Assembly (NCBI GenBank): GCA_023807065.1
Contig: JAJJLU010000408.1
Span: 1 to 51,600, forward strand
Direction of reading: 5' to 3'
Length of the DNA: 51,600 bases
Origin: Isotricha intestinalis
Lineage: Eukaryota > Ciliophora > Litostomatea > Vestibuliferida > Isotrichidae
Shown in pieces: positions 9,923 through 21,900 of this stretch. Within the stretch, counting starts at the first letter, position 1, and each line of letters begins with the position of its first letter. The position numbers were made by a program, and so were the translations under genes. The notes below the pieces were generated by a model. It had not been told where the DNA came from. It made no database searches and saw nothing but the letters and a program-made list of their open reading frames with translations.

Positions 9923-10270
9923 TTAGATTTTATTAAAACTTATAGTTGAATTAATTGTTGATAAAGTTTTTTGATATGAAGGAATCTTTTTTAATTCTTC
10001 GTCTTTAATAACCAATTTATTGAATTTTTCTTTGATAATTAATATATTTTTAGATATTTCATTTTGTTCATCATAATTTTTTGGAATAATTGAATTTTTA
10101 TTTTGTCTTTTTTTTCCTAAATATTTTTCTATATGAAAAATTTGCCTTTCTTTTTTTTCTTTTATATTTTGTTCAATTTCTAATTCAAAAAGTTCTATTA
10201 ATTTCATTAAATTAGATATTGAATTTCTGTATTTTTTCATATTTATAATTATTTTGTTCATTTCTTCCAT
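9923..10270 (-). CDS. Small hypothetical coiled-coil protein
   Basis: A 115-residue frame from ATG to TAA with a helical, charged composition: an N-terminal coiled-coil segment (residues 5-45), a basic middle (KYLGKKRQNKN) and a Ser/Thr-rich tail. Convergent with the P4-ATPase, whose stop lies 144 nt away. No family is recognised. Codon use resembles that of its neighbours, including A-ending codons early and T-ending codons late, which supports a real gene. It could also be a fragment of a longer gene, since the spacer on its 5' side is long. Confidence 0.6.
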   Translation of the reverse strand: MEEMNKIIINMKKYRNSISNLMKLIELFELEIEQNIKEKKERQIFHIEKYLGKKRQNKNSIIPKNYDEQNEISKNILIIKEKFNKLVIKDEELKKIPSYQKTLSTINSTISFNKI

Positions 10271-10785
10271 AACGATTAATATTAATAATATATTTTAATT
10301 TATACAATTTTAATTTTTGCCTTTTTATTGACGGAATAAATTAATTCTCCTTTTTAATATTTAAAAATATTTTAAGTATGATTTCATTTTTCAAAAGTTT
10401 AATATGTGTTATGATAAAAACTTTTAAAATAAAGAAAAAAAATTTTGTTTTTAAAAAATTGTTTGAAATTTTTTTTCAAATATATACCAAAAAAATATAT
10501 AAAAAACAATTAAAAATTTTAAAAAAAAGAAAAAATTAAAATTTCATTTTATGTTTTTAAATTTATGTATTGTTTACTTTAATTAAATTAATTTTGATAA
10601 AAAAATTTTTCTTCAATATTTAACTAACACTTTAATTTTTTTTTATACAATTAATATATATATATTTATTTATAAAAAATGATATGTTAAATTATATTCA
10701 TATCGATTAAAAATAAACCTTTATATTTCTATAACTATTTACATTAATAAAAACCTATATTAAAAAACTCCTATGTAAAAAAATA
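10271..10785. other. AT-rich spacer, no gene seen
   Basis: About 515 nt of very AT-rich sequence with A and T runs between two small minus-strand genes. I see no open frame, RNA gene or repeat array beyond simple AT tracts. It presumably carries the promoter of the 115-residue gene at 10270. Confidence 0.5.
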
Positions 10786-11163
10786 TTAAATGATTTTTTC
10801 ATGAATTAATTCATCTTTTATTAAACTACTTTTAGTGATCATATAAATTTCAACTTCTTCTTTATTTTCGAATTGAAAAGAATTTTCATCATATTTTTTT
10901 AATTTTTCTTGAATTTGAACATTAGATTGAATAAAATCATTTAAAAAAGAAGGAACTAATATTTCATTAATTAATAAAAAATTATCATTAATTAAAATTT
11001 CATTAGTGGAAATAAAACTTAAATCATTTTCACTAATTTCTTTTTTTATTTTTTTAATTTTACAAATATCAAATATAAAATTTTTATTATTTTTACTTCT
11101 TTTAACTTTTTTACAAAGGAATATTTTCTCCTTTTTAATACATTTATTTATATTAGTTTCCAT
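10786..11163 (-). CDS. Small hypothetical protein
   Basis: A 125-residue frame, ATG to TAA. The N-terminus is very basic (residues 5-45, KCIKKEKIFLCKKVKRSKNNK) and the remainder is acidic and helical, with a segment ILINDNFLLINEILVPSFLND. No domain is recognised. It lies 76 nt downstream of the BEACH gene stop on the same strand. Composition and codon use look genic, but the short length keeps confidence moderate. Confidence 0.6.
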   Translation of the reverse strand: METNINKCIKKEKIFLCKKVKRSKNNKNFIFDICKIKKIKKEISENDLSFISTNEILINDNFLLINEILVPSFLNDFIQSNVQIQEKLKKYDENSFQFENKEEVEIYMITKSSLIKDELIHEKII

Positions 11164-11239
11164 TCTTTTTTTTATTATAAGAAAAAAAATCCTAAAATTT
11201 ATTAATTAAATTATTAAATATAATTAAAAATATTTAACA

Positions 11240-14200
11240 TTATGAATTGATTTTTTTACCTTTCATATAACAAATATAATAATCTTTCGAAATAGGATTT
11301 TGACAATAACCATAAATTTTATTTAAATCATCATTAAAGCAATACGTTAAAATATTATAAGGAAAAGTAATAGTTTTATTTTGATTATTTAAAGAAGTAG
11401 GATTAAAAAAAGTAATAGTATTATCAATAGAAACCATTAATAAATCTTCATGATTATTATTTTTAATAATATTAGGATTTAATATTTTTCTAGATTTGAT
11501 TTTTTCATTTATATTATTATTATTTAATAAGAAAGTAAATAAATATTGTGATGCATAAATTATTATACATGGAATTGGATTCGATATTAAAAAAGCAAAT
11601 TTAATATCATTATATGGTGATTTATATGTACGAATACATTCTATTGGATTTATTTTATATAAATTTATATATCCATCTTTTGATGCTGAAATTAATAAGT
11701 TTAAATCTTTATTATAATTTATATATAAAATTTCTTGGGTATGATTATATAATGATTTAATGTATTTTAAAGTGATTTCATTATTTTCTTTTTTTGGTAA
11801 TATATTATATATATTAATATCTCCTTTTGCATTTCCTGAAATTAATAGATTTTCATTATTTATTATTTCTAATGAAGTTATATAAGGAATTATTTTATTA
11901 TCATCTATATTAATGTTTCTTATCTTTATTTTAATTGATTCTATTTTATTATTATAATATGAAAAACAACTTATTCTTCCATTAAAAAATCCTCCATTAA
12001 AAGAATAATAAATATTATCTTTAATATATATCGCATGATTACTATAATTATTTTTACATTTGCTATCTTCAGAAAAAGAAAAATCAATTAAAATTTTTCC
12101 TCCTTGAAAATCTAAATATTCTTTATTTATTATATTAATTGCTTTTCTTTTTATATTATGATTGAAACACAAGTAATTATTATAAAAAACGTAATTTGAA
12201 GTTCCAAAACTTTCCATATAAAAATTATAATTTAAATTCTTATTTTGAATAATATTATTCATATCAATCTTAATTAAATTTTGTTGAATAATTGCATGAA
12301 AAACAGAATATTTAATAACTTTAAAGTTTTTTTGATAAAATTTATTTTTTTTAAACAATTGTAAAGGAATTAATCCAATTTTATAAATATTATTCAAAAT
12401 ATCAATATTATTATAATGAATATCATTCTTATGTTGAATATCAATATAACTTTCATTTCGAAAAGTATTAAAACATTTTCTACTTTTTTCTCCTTTTTGA
12501 CAATCACCGAAAATTAAATCAATCCAATCATTTAAATTTTTAGAAATTTCTTCTCCTTCTAAATTTTCTTTTAAAAATTTACAATAAAGAAAATATGGAT
12601 TTAATTGATCATCAAATCCTTCAATTAATTGATTATCTAATTTAACATCTTCTATGTTTTTTATTTTATTTATATTTTGAAACATTTCACAAAAATAAAA
12701 AAATTCTGGAATTATTTCTCTAATATCATTAATATTTTTTGTTGATGAATTATAAAAAGATAAAGGAATTGAAGAAAAAATTATTTCATTTTCAACTAAT
12801 TTTTTTTCTTGACATTTATTAAAAATAAAATTAAAAGGAAATATTCTATATAAAAAATTTGAAACATAAGTAGGATTTGAATAATTAGTTAAATAAACAG
12901 GAATGTTAATATAATCATTTTCAGTCATTTTTTTTTTTTCACTCTGTAATTGTGCTTTTTTATTGTTAATATTTTTTGTATAATTTTCTGCAAAATTATT
13001 ATTTCTTTTATTATTAATTATTTGACCCATTGGTTTAGTTAAATCTCTAAATAAACTATTATTATTATTAATATTTTCTTCTTCATTATCTTCATAATTA
13101 GATTTTATTATCCATGGAAAAATAGGATATTGAGAAATATCACAGAAAGATCTATTTGCAAAAATATTTAAATACATTAACATTAAATAATTAGATAAAT
13201 CATTTTCTTTCCATCTTTCTACTATTTTTGATAATACAATTACTTTTTCTTTATATAATTTCTTAAATTGAATTACACCTATACATTTATCATAATGATT
13301 TTGAAATATATATTTTTCTGAAAAATAACCTATTATATGTATTTCGTTTATTTTTCCCGTATTTGAATCAAAAGTCATATTAATATCATATAAGTTATTT
13401 ATTAATTTATAAAATATTATTTCTTTATTTAAAGAATCATACATTTTTTTTGTTGTTAAAAAATTGATTATATCATTTAAATGCTTTTCTTCCGTGAAAA
13501 CAAAATAATAATTTTTTCCATTTGATAAAAAAATTTCTAAACCAGACTTTTTATAATTATAAATTCTAGGATAAAACATGAGAATATTTTCAATTTTGAT
13601 TTCTATTAAATTTCCTTTTAATTTTTTTAAACAAGGTAAAATTTCAAAATGAAAATTATTTCCATTATTTGGTTGTTTCAGATCATCTTCAATAGTATAA
13701 AATACAATTTTATATTCATTATTTTTTTCTTTTTTAATAAAAAACATACATTCAATTTCAAAACCTTGTTTAACTAAAGTAGAAGAATATAAAGAATAAA
13801 TTTCTTTACACATTTCTTTAATCAAAACACTAAAAATAATATTTTTTTTATTATCAAATAAAATTTTTATAATTTCATCTATATTTTTTTTATATAAATC
13901 ATTATTGTCTTCTTTAATTTGATATTGATTAAACCAAGAAAATTTTTTATAAAATTCATCTGCTTCTTCTTTTTTTTCATTAAATTCAAATAAATATTCA
14001 TTATAGTCAATAATAAGATTTAAAATAGGTTTCTTTAAATCATTAGTAATAAAATTTTTTAATTTGAATTTAAATTGATTATTTTTTAAATCATTTTCTT
14101 CTTCTTCATTTGGAAAAAATAAATTTTTATCTGACCAATAACCATTAAAAGTAAATAAATTTTTAATTAATTTTTTTCTCATTTTTTTACTTTTAATAAT

Positions 14201-16906
14201 ATTTAAATAATACTTTTCTCCAAAAAGAATATCTTCTTCAATTACATATTCATTTGCAACTAAATTTTGAATAATTTGTCCATCAAAAGAAAAATCTTTA
14301 AAAATTCCATTAAATAAATTGTCAGTTAAAGATTGATCATTTTTGAATTTAATTAAACTGTCAGCTAATAATAAATGATTTTTTATAAATTGATTATGAG
14401 AATAAATAAATGATACTTCTTCTCTAGTTTTTCCTTTAATTTCATTAAGATATTTATATAATTTTTTAACATATTCAAAACTTATTTTAGAAAATAAAAT
14501 AAAAAAAGGCTCATTTTTATTTAAAGTAAATATTGACAATATTATTATAAATAAAAAATAATCTCCTTGACAAGTTACTATTGGATCATCTTCATTTATT
14601 TTTTTAAATTCATTTACTTCTTTTATTATATCAAATAAATAATCAAATAATTTTTTTTCTTCATAAGGAAATTTTATACATAAATTTTTTATTAATGATT
14701 TTGGTGTTAAAGAGAAATATATTTCATTTTCATGAAAATCTCCTTTCATTAACTTAAATAAAAGTGGGTTTTTAAAATAAATATTTTGTAAAGATTTTGT
14801 TAATAAAAATGTTACTTTTTCTCTTATTTGATTTATTATTTTTTCATTTTTTTTGAATATTAAATTAATCACAAATAAAATTGGAATATAAAAAAATAGT
14901 AATTTTTCTGAATTATTTTCTTCTTCTAATTTATAATTTTGAAAATCATTATTTTTAAACATTATATAAAATTCTTTAATTAATTTATACAAATAATTTT
15001 CTTTAATATTTATTTCTATTGTATCATCATTTATTTTTTTATGAAATAATAGAAAACTATATAAAAATTGTAAAGATATTTCATCAATGAAATTTTCATT
15101 TTCACTTTTATCATCTTCAAAAAGTTTATTAAATAAAAGATAAATTTGATTAATTACATTATCATTATTTTCAAAATTTGAAATTTCAATTTTTTTAAAT
15201 CTTAATATTATTAATAAAAGTTCCTTAATTTTTTCATAATTTTTATTCAAATCAGGATCAACAATAAAAAGAGCTAATTTACAATTTAACATATATAATA
15301 TTTTTTTTTTATTTTGAGGAAGATAAAAACTAAATAAATAATTCATTTCATCTTTTGAATCAATCATATCAAAAATTTTACTTATTTTATCAAATAATTT
15401 ATCAGTAAAAAAGTCTAAAGGCCAATTTTCAAAAATTTGACAAATTAAATCTAAAAAATGATTTGAAATACAAGATTTTAAATTATCTTCTTTTTCAAGT
15501 AAATTAATAATAATAGATAATAATTTATCGACTCGTTCTTCATTTCTAATTTCTTTATTATTTAATATTATAAATATAGGATATAATACATTTATTCCTC
15601 CTAAATTATCAATATTACCATTATTATATTCATAATTATGAATTATTATTTTTGAAATTTTACAATTAAAAAAAGAATAATAATCACAAATAATATTTTT
15701 ATATTCGTAATTTGAATTTAAATAAAGAAAAGGAGAAAATAAAAATCTATTATGATAATCATTATAAAAGACTTTTTCTTTAAAATCAATATTGTTTTCA
15801 TTATTATCAACAAAAAAATTATAAGGTAATAAATTAATTTTATTATTTTCTTCTTCAATATAAAAAATACCTTGTTTAAATTCATAAGTTCCTTGATGAA
15901 AAGAATAATAAAATTTCATTTGTTCTTTATATTCTTTTCCTAAAATTATATTTTTATTGTTTTTCATTATATTCATACTTCCTTTTTTAAAATAACCATA
16001 AATCGAAGAAACTTCTCCTGTGAAATTTCCAAATAAATTTATTTCAGATAAATCATTCGTTTCTGGAATTCTTTCTTCTTTTATATTAGTTTTATTTAAA
16101 TTTAAATGAATTGTTTTATTTTCTCTATCAATATATATACATAAATTATTCCATCCTTCTTCTAATTCTCCTAATAAAATTTTTGATTTTTCTTTTAATG
16201 AAAAATTTAAATATTTTTGTTCTAATGATATTATAAATAATTTATCTTCATTTAATTTTTTCGCAGAAAAAATTGTACTTATTTGTTTAAAATGTAATGC
16301 TTTAAAAGAAAAAACTATTGTTAAATATTTTGATAAATCTATTTGAGGAAATTTAATTAAAAAACCATTTCCAGGAACAATAGAAAAATAATTAACGATT
16401 GGACTTAAATTAATATAATTTTCATAAATTTTATAATCATAAATTTTAGAAATGAAATTAATAAATTTATCTAATTTATTTCCATTTAAATTTAAATTTC
16501 TTTGAAATTTTGATAATAAACCATAAATATCATGAATATCTTGTCTAGAAATATTAATACATTTTAAAAAGCATTCAAGTAATAAAATTAGTTCTTTTTC
16601 TAAATCATCATTTTCTAAATATAATTTTAAAAGAAGAATATATATTCTTTCTTCTTCATTCTTATTTGAATTTAATTTTTCAAAGTAATTAAATATCATT
16701 CTTTTTTCTAAAAGATAATTATTAAAATTTTCTTTTGGAAGGTCATTTATATATTGTTTTAAATATTCTTTTTGTTCATTAATATCATTATAGTTTTTAT
16801 TTATTAAATTATTTATTATTTTTAATATTTCAAAAAATTTTTCTGATTGAAAACAATTTGTTTTATCGAGTTCGGAAATTGAATATTCAGTTAGTATTTT
16901 TTCCAT
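11240..16906 (-). CDS. BEACH/WD40 protein (neurobeachin/LvsA-like)
   Basis: This 1,888-residue protein has the BEACH-family layout: a concanavalin/LamG-like segment near residues 165-300, a long helical region, a PH-like segment (about 1110-1215), the BEACH domain (about 1230-1520) and a C-terminal WD40 propeller (about 1600-1888). Diagnostic BEACH pieces are NRSFCDISQYPIFPW, FRDLTKPMGQ, REIIPEFFYFCEMF and DWIDLIFG. BEACH proteins are large cytosolic scaffolds acting in vesicle traffic, lysosome-related organelles, contractile-vacuole function and membrane fission. An Asn/Glu-rich insertion sits between the SQYPIFPW and RDLTKP motifs. The gene is one uninterrupted exon of 5.7 kb. The domain call is firm; the subfamily is not determined. 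Confidence 0.93.
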   Translation of the reverse strand: MEKILTEYSISELDKTNCFQSEKFFEILKIINNLINKNYNDINEQKEYLKQYINDLPKENFNNYLLEKRMIFNYFEKLNSNKNEEERIYILLLKLYLENDDLEKELILLLECFLKCINISRQDIHDIYGLLSKFQRNLNLNGNKLDKFINFISKIYDYKIYENYINLSPIVNYFSIVPGNGFLIKFPQIDLSKYLTIVFSFKALHFKQISTIFSAKKLNEDKLFIISLEQKYLNFSLKEKSKILLGELEEGWNNLCIYIDRENKTIHLNLNKTNIKEERIPETNDLSEINLFGNFTGEVSSIYGYFKKGSMNIMKNNKNIILGKEYKEQMKFYYSFHQGTYEFKQGIFYIEEENNKINLLPYNFFVDNNENNIDFKEKVFYNDYHNRFLFSPFLYLNSNYEYKNIICDYYSFFNCKISKIIIHNYEYNNGNIDNLGGINVLYPIFIILNNKEIRNEERVDKLLSIIINLLEKEDNLKSCISNHFLDLICQIFENWPLDFFTDKLFDKISKIFDMIDSKDEMNYLFSFYLPQNKKKILYMLNCKLALFIVDPDLNKNYEKIKELLLIILRFKKIEISNFENNDNVINQIYLLFNKLFEDDKSENENFIDEISLQFLYSFLLFHKKINDDTIEINIKENYLYKLIKEFYIMFKNNDFQNYKLEEENNSEKLLFFYIPILFVINLIFKKNEKIINQIREKVTFLLTKSLQNIYFKNPLLFKLMKGDFHENEIYFSLTPKSLIKNLCIKFPYEEKKLFDYLFDIIKEVNEFKKINEDDPIVTCQGDYFLFIIILSIFTLNKNEPFFILFSKISFEYVKKLYKYLNEIKGKTREEVSFIYSHNQFIKNHLLLADSLIKFKNDQSLTDNLFNGIFKDFSFDGQIIQNLVANEYVIEEDILFGEKYYLNIIKSKKMRKKLIKNLFTFNGYWSDKNLFFPNEEEENDLKNNQFKFKLKNFITNDLKKPILNLIIDYNEYLFEFNEKKEEADEFYKKFSWFNQYQIKEDNNDLYKKNIDEIIKILFDNKKNIIFSVLIKEMCKEIYSLYSSTLVKQGFEIECMFFIKKEKNNEYKIVFYTIEDDLKQPNNGNNFHFEILPCLKKLKGNLIEIKIENILMFYPRIYNYKKSGLEIFLSNGKNYYFVFTEEKHLNDIINFLTTKKMYDSLNKEIIFYKLINNLYDINMTFDSNTGKINEIHIIGYFSEKYIFQNHYDKCIGVIQFKKLYKEKVIVLSKIVERWKENDLSNYLMLMYLNIFANRSFCDISQYPIFPWIIKSNYEDNEEENINNNNSLFRDLTKPMGQIINNKRNNNFAENYTKNINNKKAQLQSEKKKMTENDYINIPVYLTNYSNPTYVSNFLYRIFPFNFIFNKCQEKKLVENEIIFSSIPLSFYNSSTKNINDIREIIPEFFYFCEMFQNINKIKNIEDVKLDNQLIEGFDDQLNPYFLYCKFLKENLEGEEISKNLNDWIDLIFGDCQKGEKSRKCFNTFRNESYIDIQHKNDIHYNNIDILNNIYKIGLIPLQLFKKNKFYQKNFKVIKYSVFHAIIQQNLIKIDMNNIIQNKNLNYNFYMESFGTSNYVFYNNYLCFNHNIKRKAINIINKEYLDFQGGKILIDFSFSEDSKCKNNYSNHAIYIKDNIYYSFNGGFFNGRISCFSYYNNKIESIKIKIRNINIDDNKIIPYITSLEIINNENLLISGNAKGDINIYNILPKKENNEITLKYIKSLYNHTQEILYINYNKDLNLLISASKDGYINLYKINPIECIRTYKSPYNDIKFAFLISNPIPCIIIYASQYLFTFLLNNNNINEKIKSRKILNPNIIKNNNHEDLLMVSIDNTITFFNPTSLNNQNKTITFPYNILTYCFNDDLNKIYGYCQNPISKDYYICYMKGKKINS

Positions 16907-17032
16907 TTAAATTATAATTATCTAAAAATAATATTTTTATTTTATTTTTATAAAAAAAAGAAATCATTATTAAAATCTTTTTTAATTCATATTAAATAAA
17001 TAAAAAATAAAACTAAAAATTAGTATTTTTTT

Positions 17033-18916
17033 TTAACTTTTTTTATTTTTATTTTCTAATTCTAATTTTAAAAATTCATTTTGAAGTTTTTTTATATTAT
17101 CATCTTTTTCTAAATTTAATTCTTTTAATTCTTTAATTTGATTTTGTAAAAATTTTTCATTATTTTTATATTGACTATTTATTTCTTTTAATTTTTTTTC
17201 ATATTTTTCATTAATTTCTTTATCAACAGAAGAATATTTTTTAGAATTAATTAAATCAATTTTTCTATTTAATTTAAAAATAGTTTTTTTATTTAATTGG
17301 TTCTCAGACAATAAAGAATTAAAAATATTTGAAAAACAATTAATTCGATTGATTAATTTTTTATTTTCTTTTTTTAAATATGAATAATCACTTTTTTCTG
17401 ACTTTGATCTTTGAATACAAATAACATTTGAATCATTTAAATTTTTATTTTCTTGATTTTTTGATGATTTTACTTTTTCAAGTATTAATTGAGATATTTG
17501 ACTATCTTTTAAATTTAATTCTCCTGTTAAACAATCTATTGCTAAATCTTTTATTTTTAATGTTCTTTTTAAATCAATTAATTGTTTTGATATTTCTTTT
17601 TTTTCATTTTCATTATTTAATTCATTTATTTTATTATTTATATTTTCAACATTGTTATTTGTGTTAAGGTCATTATTATTTATACAATTCAAAGAGTTAT
17701 TAGTTAAATTTATTTCTTTATTATTTGTTCTTTTTTCATTGTTTATATTTTCATTTGTTTTTATTTCTTTAATTTCATTTTTTAAATTTGAAATAATATT
17801 TTCTAAATTTGCTTTTTCTTCACTCAATCGAGTGTTTTTTTCTAGAATTTGATCATTTGAATTTGTTAATTCTAATATTTTAATATATAATTCGTTATTT
17901 CTTGAAGTAAATAGAGAATTTAATTCAGATAATTCAAAAATTTTGTCTTCATTATTATTGTCATTAAGTTTGTTCTCATTTAAAACATTATTTTTATCTT
18001 TTTCTGTTTTTGAAATGATTTTATTTTTTTTATTTATTTCATTTTTTAATTTTTCAATGTTTTCAAGATTTTCTTTTATTTCTTTTTTTACTTTTGATAT
18101 TTTTTGATTATATATATCATTTGAAATTCTTAAATCTGAAGTTAATTCATCAATTTTAACTTCTAAATTTTTCATAGTTAAATCTTGATTTGGAATTTTT
18201 TTTTCAATATTTTTATTATGGTTTATTTTTTTATTATTCATTCTTCTTTTTTCAAATAATGTTCCTTTTTCTAATTTTTTTTCTATTTTATTTTCTTCAG
18301 TTAATTTTTTAACTTTATCATTACTTTTTTTTCCAAATAATTCTAATTTATTATTACTTCTACTTAAATAATTACTTTTTGCATTAATAATATTATTAAA
18401 ATTTCTTTTTTTGATTAATTGATTAAAAGAAGAAGTATTTAAATTATATTTTTTAATTTCTTTATTTTCTTCTTTATTATTATTTCTTTCTGAACCCACT
18501 CCAACAGTCCAACTTGAATTTTTTATTTTTTCTAAAGGAACTACTTCATTTTTTTTTTCTTGTTTTTTATTAATTTTAATTATTTTATTATTATCATTTA
18601 TTTTTGTGGTAGGTGATATTAAATTTTTTTTTTTTTCATGTTCATTTTTTCTTAAAATTTTTATTCCTTGAATTATTTCTTTTGCTTTAGAAATAAAAGA
18701 ATTTAATTCTAATTCAATATTTGATAAAATATTTATTATTTTATTTTCTTTTTCAAAAACTGATTTTCCTTCTTTAATTTGTTTTTTTATATTTTTATAA
18801 TTTTCTGTTATTACATCAATTAAAGTATTAATTAAAAGAACTAATTCTTCATCATTAAAATAGTTTGGAAATTTGAGTGTATAATTTTTATTATTTATAT
18901 TATAAGATTTCTTCAT
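17033..18916 (-). CDS. Long coiled-coil protein
   Basis: The product is 627 residues. A short N-terminal globular part (residues 1-75, with NYFNDEELVLLINTLIDVI) is followed by a basic low-complexity stretch (about 90-240) and a long coiled coil (about 240-625) with heptads such as ENLENIEKLKNEINKK. No enzymatic or binding motif is visible. It sits between the BEACH gene and the RCC1-like gene on the same strand, with a 66-nt gap to the latter's stop. Centrosomal, basal-body or cortical scaffold roles are plausible but not shown. Confidence 0.82.
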   Translation of the reverse strand: MKKSYNINNKNYTLKFPNYFNDEELVLLINTLIDVITENYKNIKKQIKEGKSVFEKENKIINILSNIELELNSFISKAKEIIQGIKILRKNEHEKKKNLISPTTKINDNNKIIKINKKQEKKNEVVPLEKIKNSSWTVGVGSERNNNKEENKEIKKYNLNTSSFNQLIKKRNFNNIINAKSNYLSRSNNKLELFGKKSNDKVKKLTEENKIEKKLEKGTLFEKRRMNNKKINHNKNIEKKIPNQDLTMKNLEVKIDELTSDLRISNDIYNQKISKVKKEIKENLENIEKLKNEINKKNKIISKTEKDKNNVLNENKLNDNNNEDKIFELSELNSLFTSRNNELYIKILELTNSNDQILEKNTRLSEEKANLENIISNLKNEIKEIKTNENINNEKRTNNKEINLTNNSLNCINNNDLNTNNNVENINNKINELNNENEKKEISKQLIDLKRTLKIKDLAIDCLTGELNLKDSQISQLILEKVKSSKNQENKNLNDSNVICIQRSKSEKSDYSYLKKENKKLINRINCFSNIFNSLLSENQLNKKTIFKLNRKIDLINSKKYSSVDKEINEKYEKKLKEINSQYKNNEKFLQNQIKELKELNLEKDDNIKKLQNEFLKLELENKNKKS

Positions 18917-18982
18917 TAAAAAATAAAAATTATAAAAAAATTTTAGATTATTGATTTATGCGTTTATATTAATTTATTTTTT

Positions 18983-21900
18983 TTATTTTTTTGATATTAT
19001 ACTATAATCAAGTTCCATTGGTTCAAAAGGAAGGAAATTTTTTTCTTCTTCTTCATAAAAGATTAAATTATTTGGAATATAATTTTCTACTATTAAATTA
19101 TTATCTATTTTCTTTAATTTATTTTTAATATTTTCAAATTTCAAATGTTCATTCATAAATTGTTCCATTTCTTTTATTGAAGAAAAATTATCTTTAAAAA
19201 TAAAACTTTGATTTTCATTATTATATATTATTTCTTTATTTATAAAATCTTTAATTAATTCTTTTTCTATTTCATTTTTATTTTTTAAATTTTCTATTAT
19301 TTCATTTCCATATTTATTTTTTAAATAATTAATATATTTATCAGTTAATTTATCGATATTAATATTATTATCATTTATACTTTTATTTTTAACTGGATGA
19401 TAAGAAGAATTTTTTTGAGAAATTAATTTAAGAGGTGTTATTTTTCTTTCAAAAGTTTTTTTATTATTATTACTTTGAAAACTTAATTTTTGTTCAGAAT
19501 TATGAAATTTATTATTTAAAAACCTTTTTGTACTAATACTTCTTTTTAAAGATTTTCTAAAATTAGTTTTTAAAACATTTGTATTATTTATTTTTAAATA
19601 TTTTTTCTTTTTTGATGTATTTAATGTGATTGAATTAGATAATTTAACAGGATTATTTTTTTGATTAAAAGAAAAATTCGAAGTTGAATTTACTTTATTG
19701 AAAATTCTTTCTGTTTTTCCTTTATTAAAATTATTGTTTAAATCATTATTATTTAATTTTATTATTTCAAATTTATTATCTTTTAATTTTAATATTATAT
19801 CATTTTCATTTTCAATTTGATAATAAAAGGATTTATTTAAAGAATTTATTTCTTTATTTTTTATAATATTAAATAATTTTTCTTTTGATGAAACATATAT
19901 TATTCTATTTTCATTGAATTCTCTATCTTTTTGTCTTAAAGTATTAAAAGAAGAATTTAAATTTGAATTAAATGAATATTCTTTTTTTTTATTATTTATT
20001 AATTTTAAATTTTTAGATTCAAAAATTTGAGAATTTGCTCTCATTAAAAATTTATTCTTTTTCTTTTTTATTTTTTCAAAATCAGAAGATTTATATAATT
20101 GATTATCATTATTACTTAAAACTTTTTCTTTATTTTCATTTGAAATTTGATCTATTAATAATATTTGTTTTCTTCTTTTTTGTTCATTTATTTTTTCTTT
20201 TTGCTTTTCTATTTCAATTTCTTTTTCTCTTTCTGAGTCTTTTAATTTTTTAATTTCTTTTTCTTTTTCTTCGTTAAATTTTTTTACAATTAAAAATTCA
20301 ATTTCTTGATTTATTTGTATTTCTTTTAATTTTTTTATTTCTTCTTCTTTTTCTTTTTGCTTTTGTTGAATTAATTGAATTTCTTTTTTTTTTTGAGTTT
20401 CTATTTTTTGTAACTTAATAATTGAATCTAAACTTATATTATTATTATTATTATTTATATTTATTTTTTTATCGAAAGAATCAAATTTAAATGTTACTAA
20501 TTTTTTATTTATTATCTTATTAATAATATTTTCATTTCTTGAACTAATTCTTATTTTTAAATTTTGAATAAAACTTTTTTTTTTTTTTATTTCTTTTCTT
20601 TTTTCTTTTTTATTTTCTTCAGAAGTTTGAAAAGTTATATTTATATTATTATCTTTATCAAAAATCTCATTGTTATGATTTCTATTATTATTTTGAGAAT
20701 TATTTTCATTTCCAAAAGTTTCAATATTAACTAAGTCATTACTAGAATTTTTCAATTTATTTTCTTCTTCAATTGATTTATTTTTGTTTAATTTTTTATA
20801 ATTTTTAAACATATTAAAATTATAACTTTTAGTAAGATAATTATCTAAATCTTTATCTTCTTGATTAATTTTTTCTAAAACAATTTTTCTATTAACACTA
20901 CTTGATCTTTTTCTTTTTATTTCATTTATTTTATTATCAAAAATCCTTTCTAATAATTTAGATATTCTATCTATTCTAGAAGTATTAATTGAATTATATC
21001 TAAAAGAACTTAAACTTTGACTTAATTTATTTAATGAAGTATTTATTTGAGTTTCAGTGTTTAATAAATTCTCAGAACTTTTATTTTCTGTATTTTTCCT
21101 TAATATTAAATTATTATCATCATTTGAATCTGTTGAGTAAATTAACGTAAAAATATTATTATTTTCTAAATAATAATTACCTTTAATTTTAAAAATTATT
21201 TCTTGAGGATTATAAATATAATTATTTACAATTCCTAATAATTCTAAATTATCATTTAATTTATATGTTCTTGAATAAAAATTATGTTCATTATATTCTA
21301 AAATATATATTATTTTACTATTAGAAGAAAATAAAAAAATACAATTTTTCATTTGATAAATTGTATTAAATGAATCATTAATTTGAATTTTATATAATCC
21401 AGATTCATTGTATAAAAAAACTTTTTTATTAATTGATAATATACAAATATAATTATCTAAACAAATAAAATCTTCAATTGCTTCATTTTTATAATCAAAA
21501 TTAACTTTTTTAAGAGAAAGTTTTTCTTGTTCATAAAAATAAATTTTTTGAATGAAGCCATAATAACTTAAATAACCATTAATATCTAAAACAGCAAAAT
21601 AATTATTAGAGCATTTAATTTCATGATAAAAATATTGATTTGGAAAATTAATAAAAGTTGGATAATAATAAAATTTATTAAGAAAATTTCCAAAAATAAA
21701 AATATTACTTTTATGATTATAACAGACAGTATATTTTTCACAAATAGAAATATTAGCAATTCGATTATTTTGAAAAAAATTATTTAAACTTAATTCACTT
21801 ATTTCATTAATTAAATTTCCCATTCCTAAAATTCCAAAATTTTCATAATCTTTTCCAAAAGAATATAATAAACCTTCATTTGTTAAAATATGATAAACTT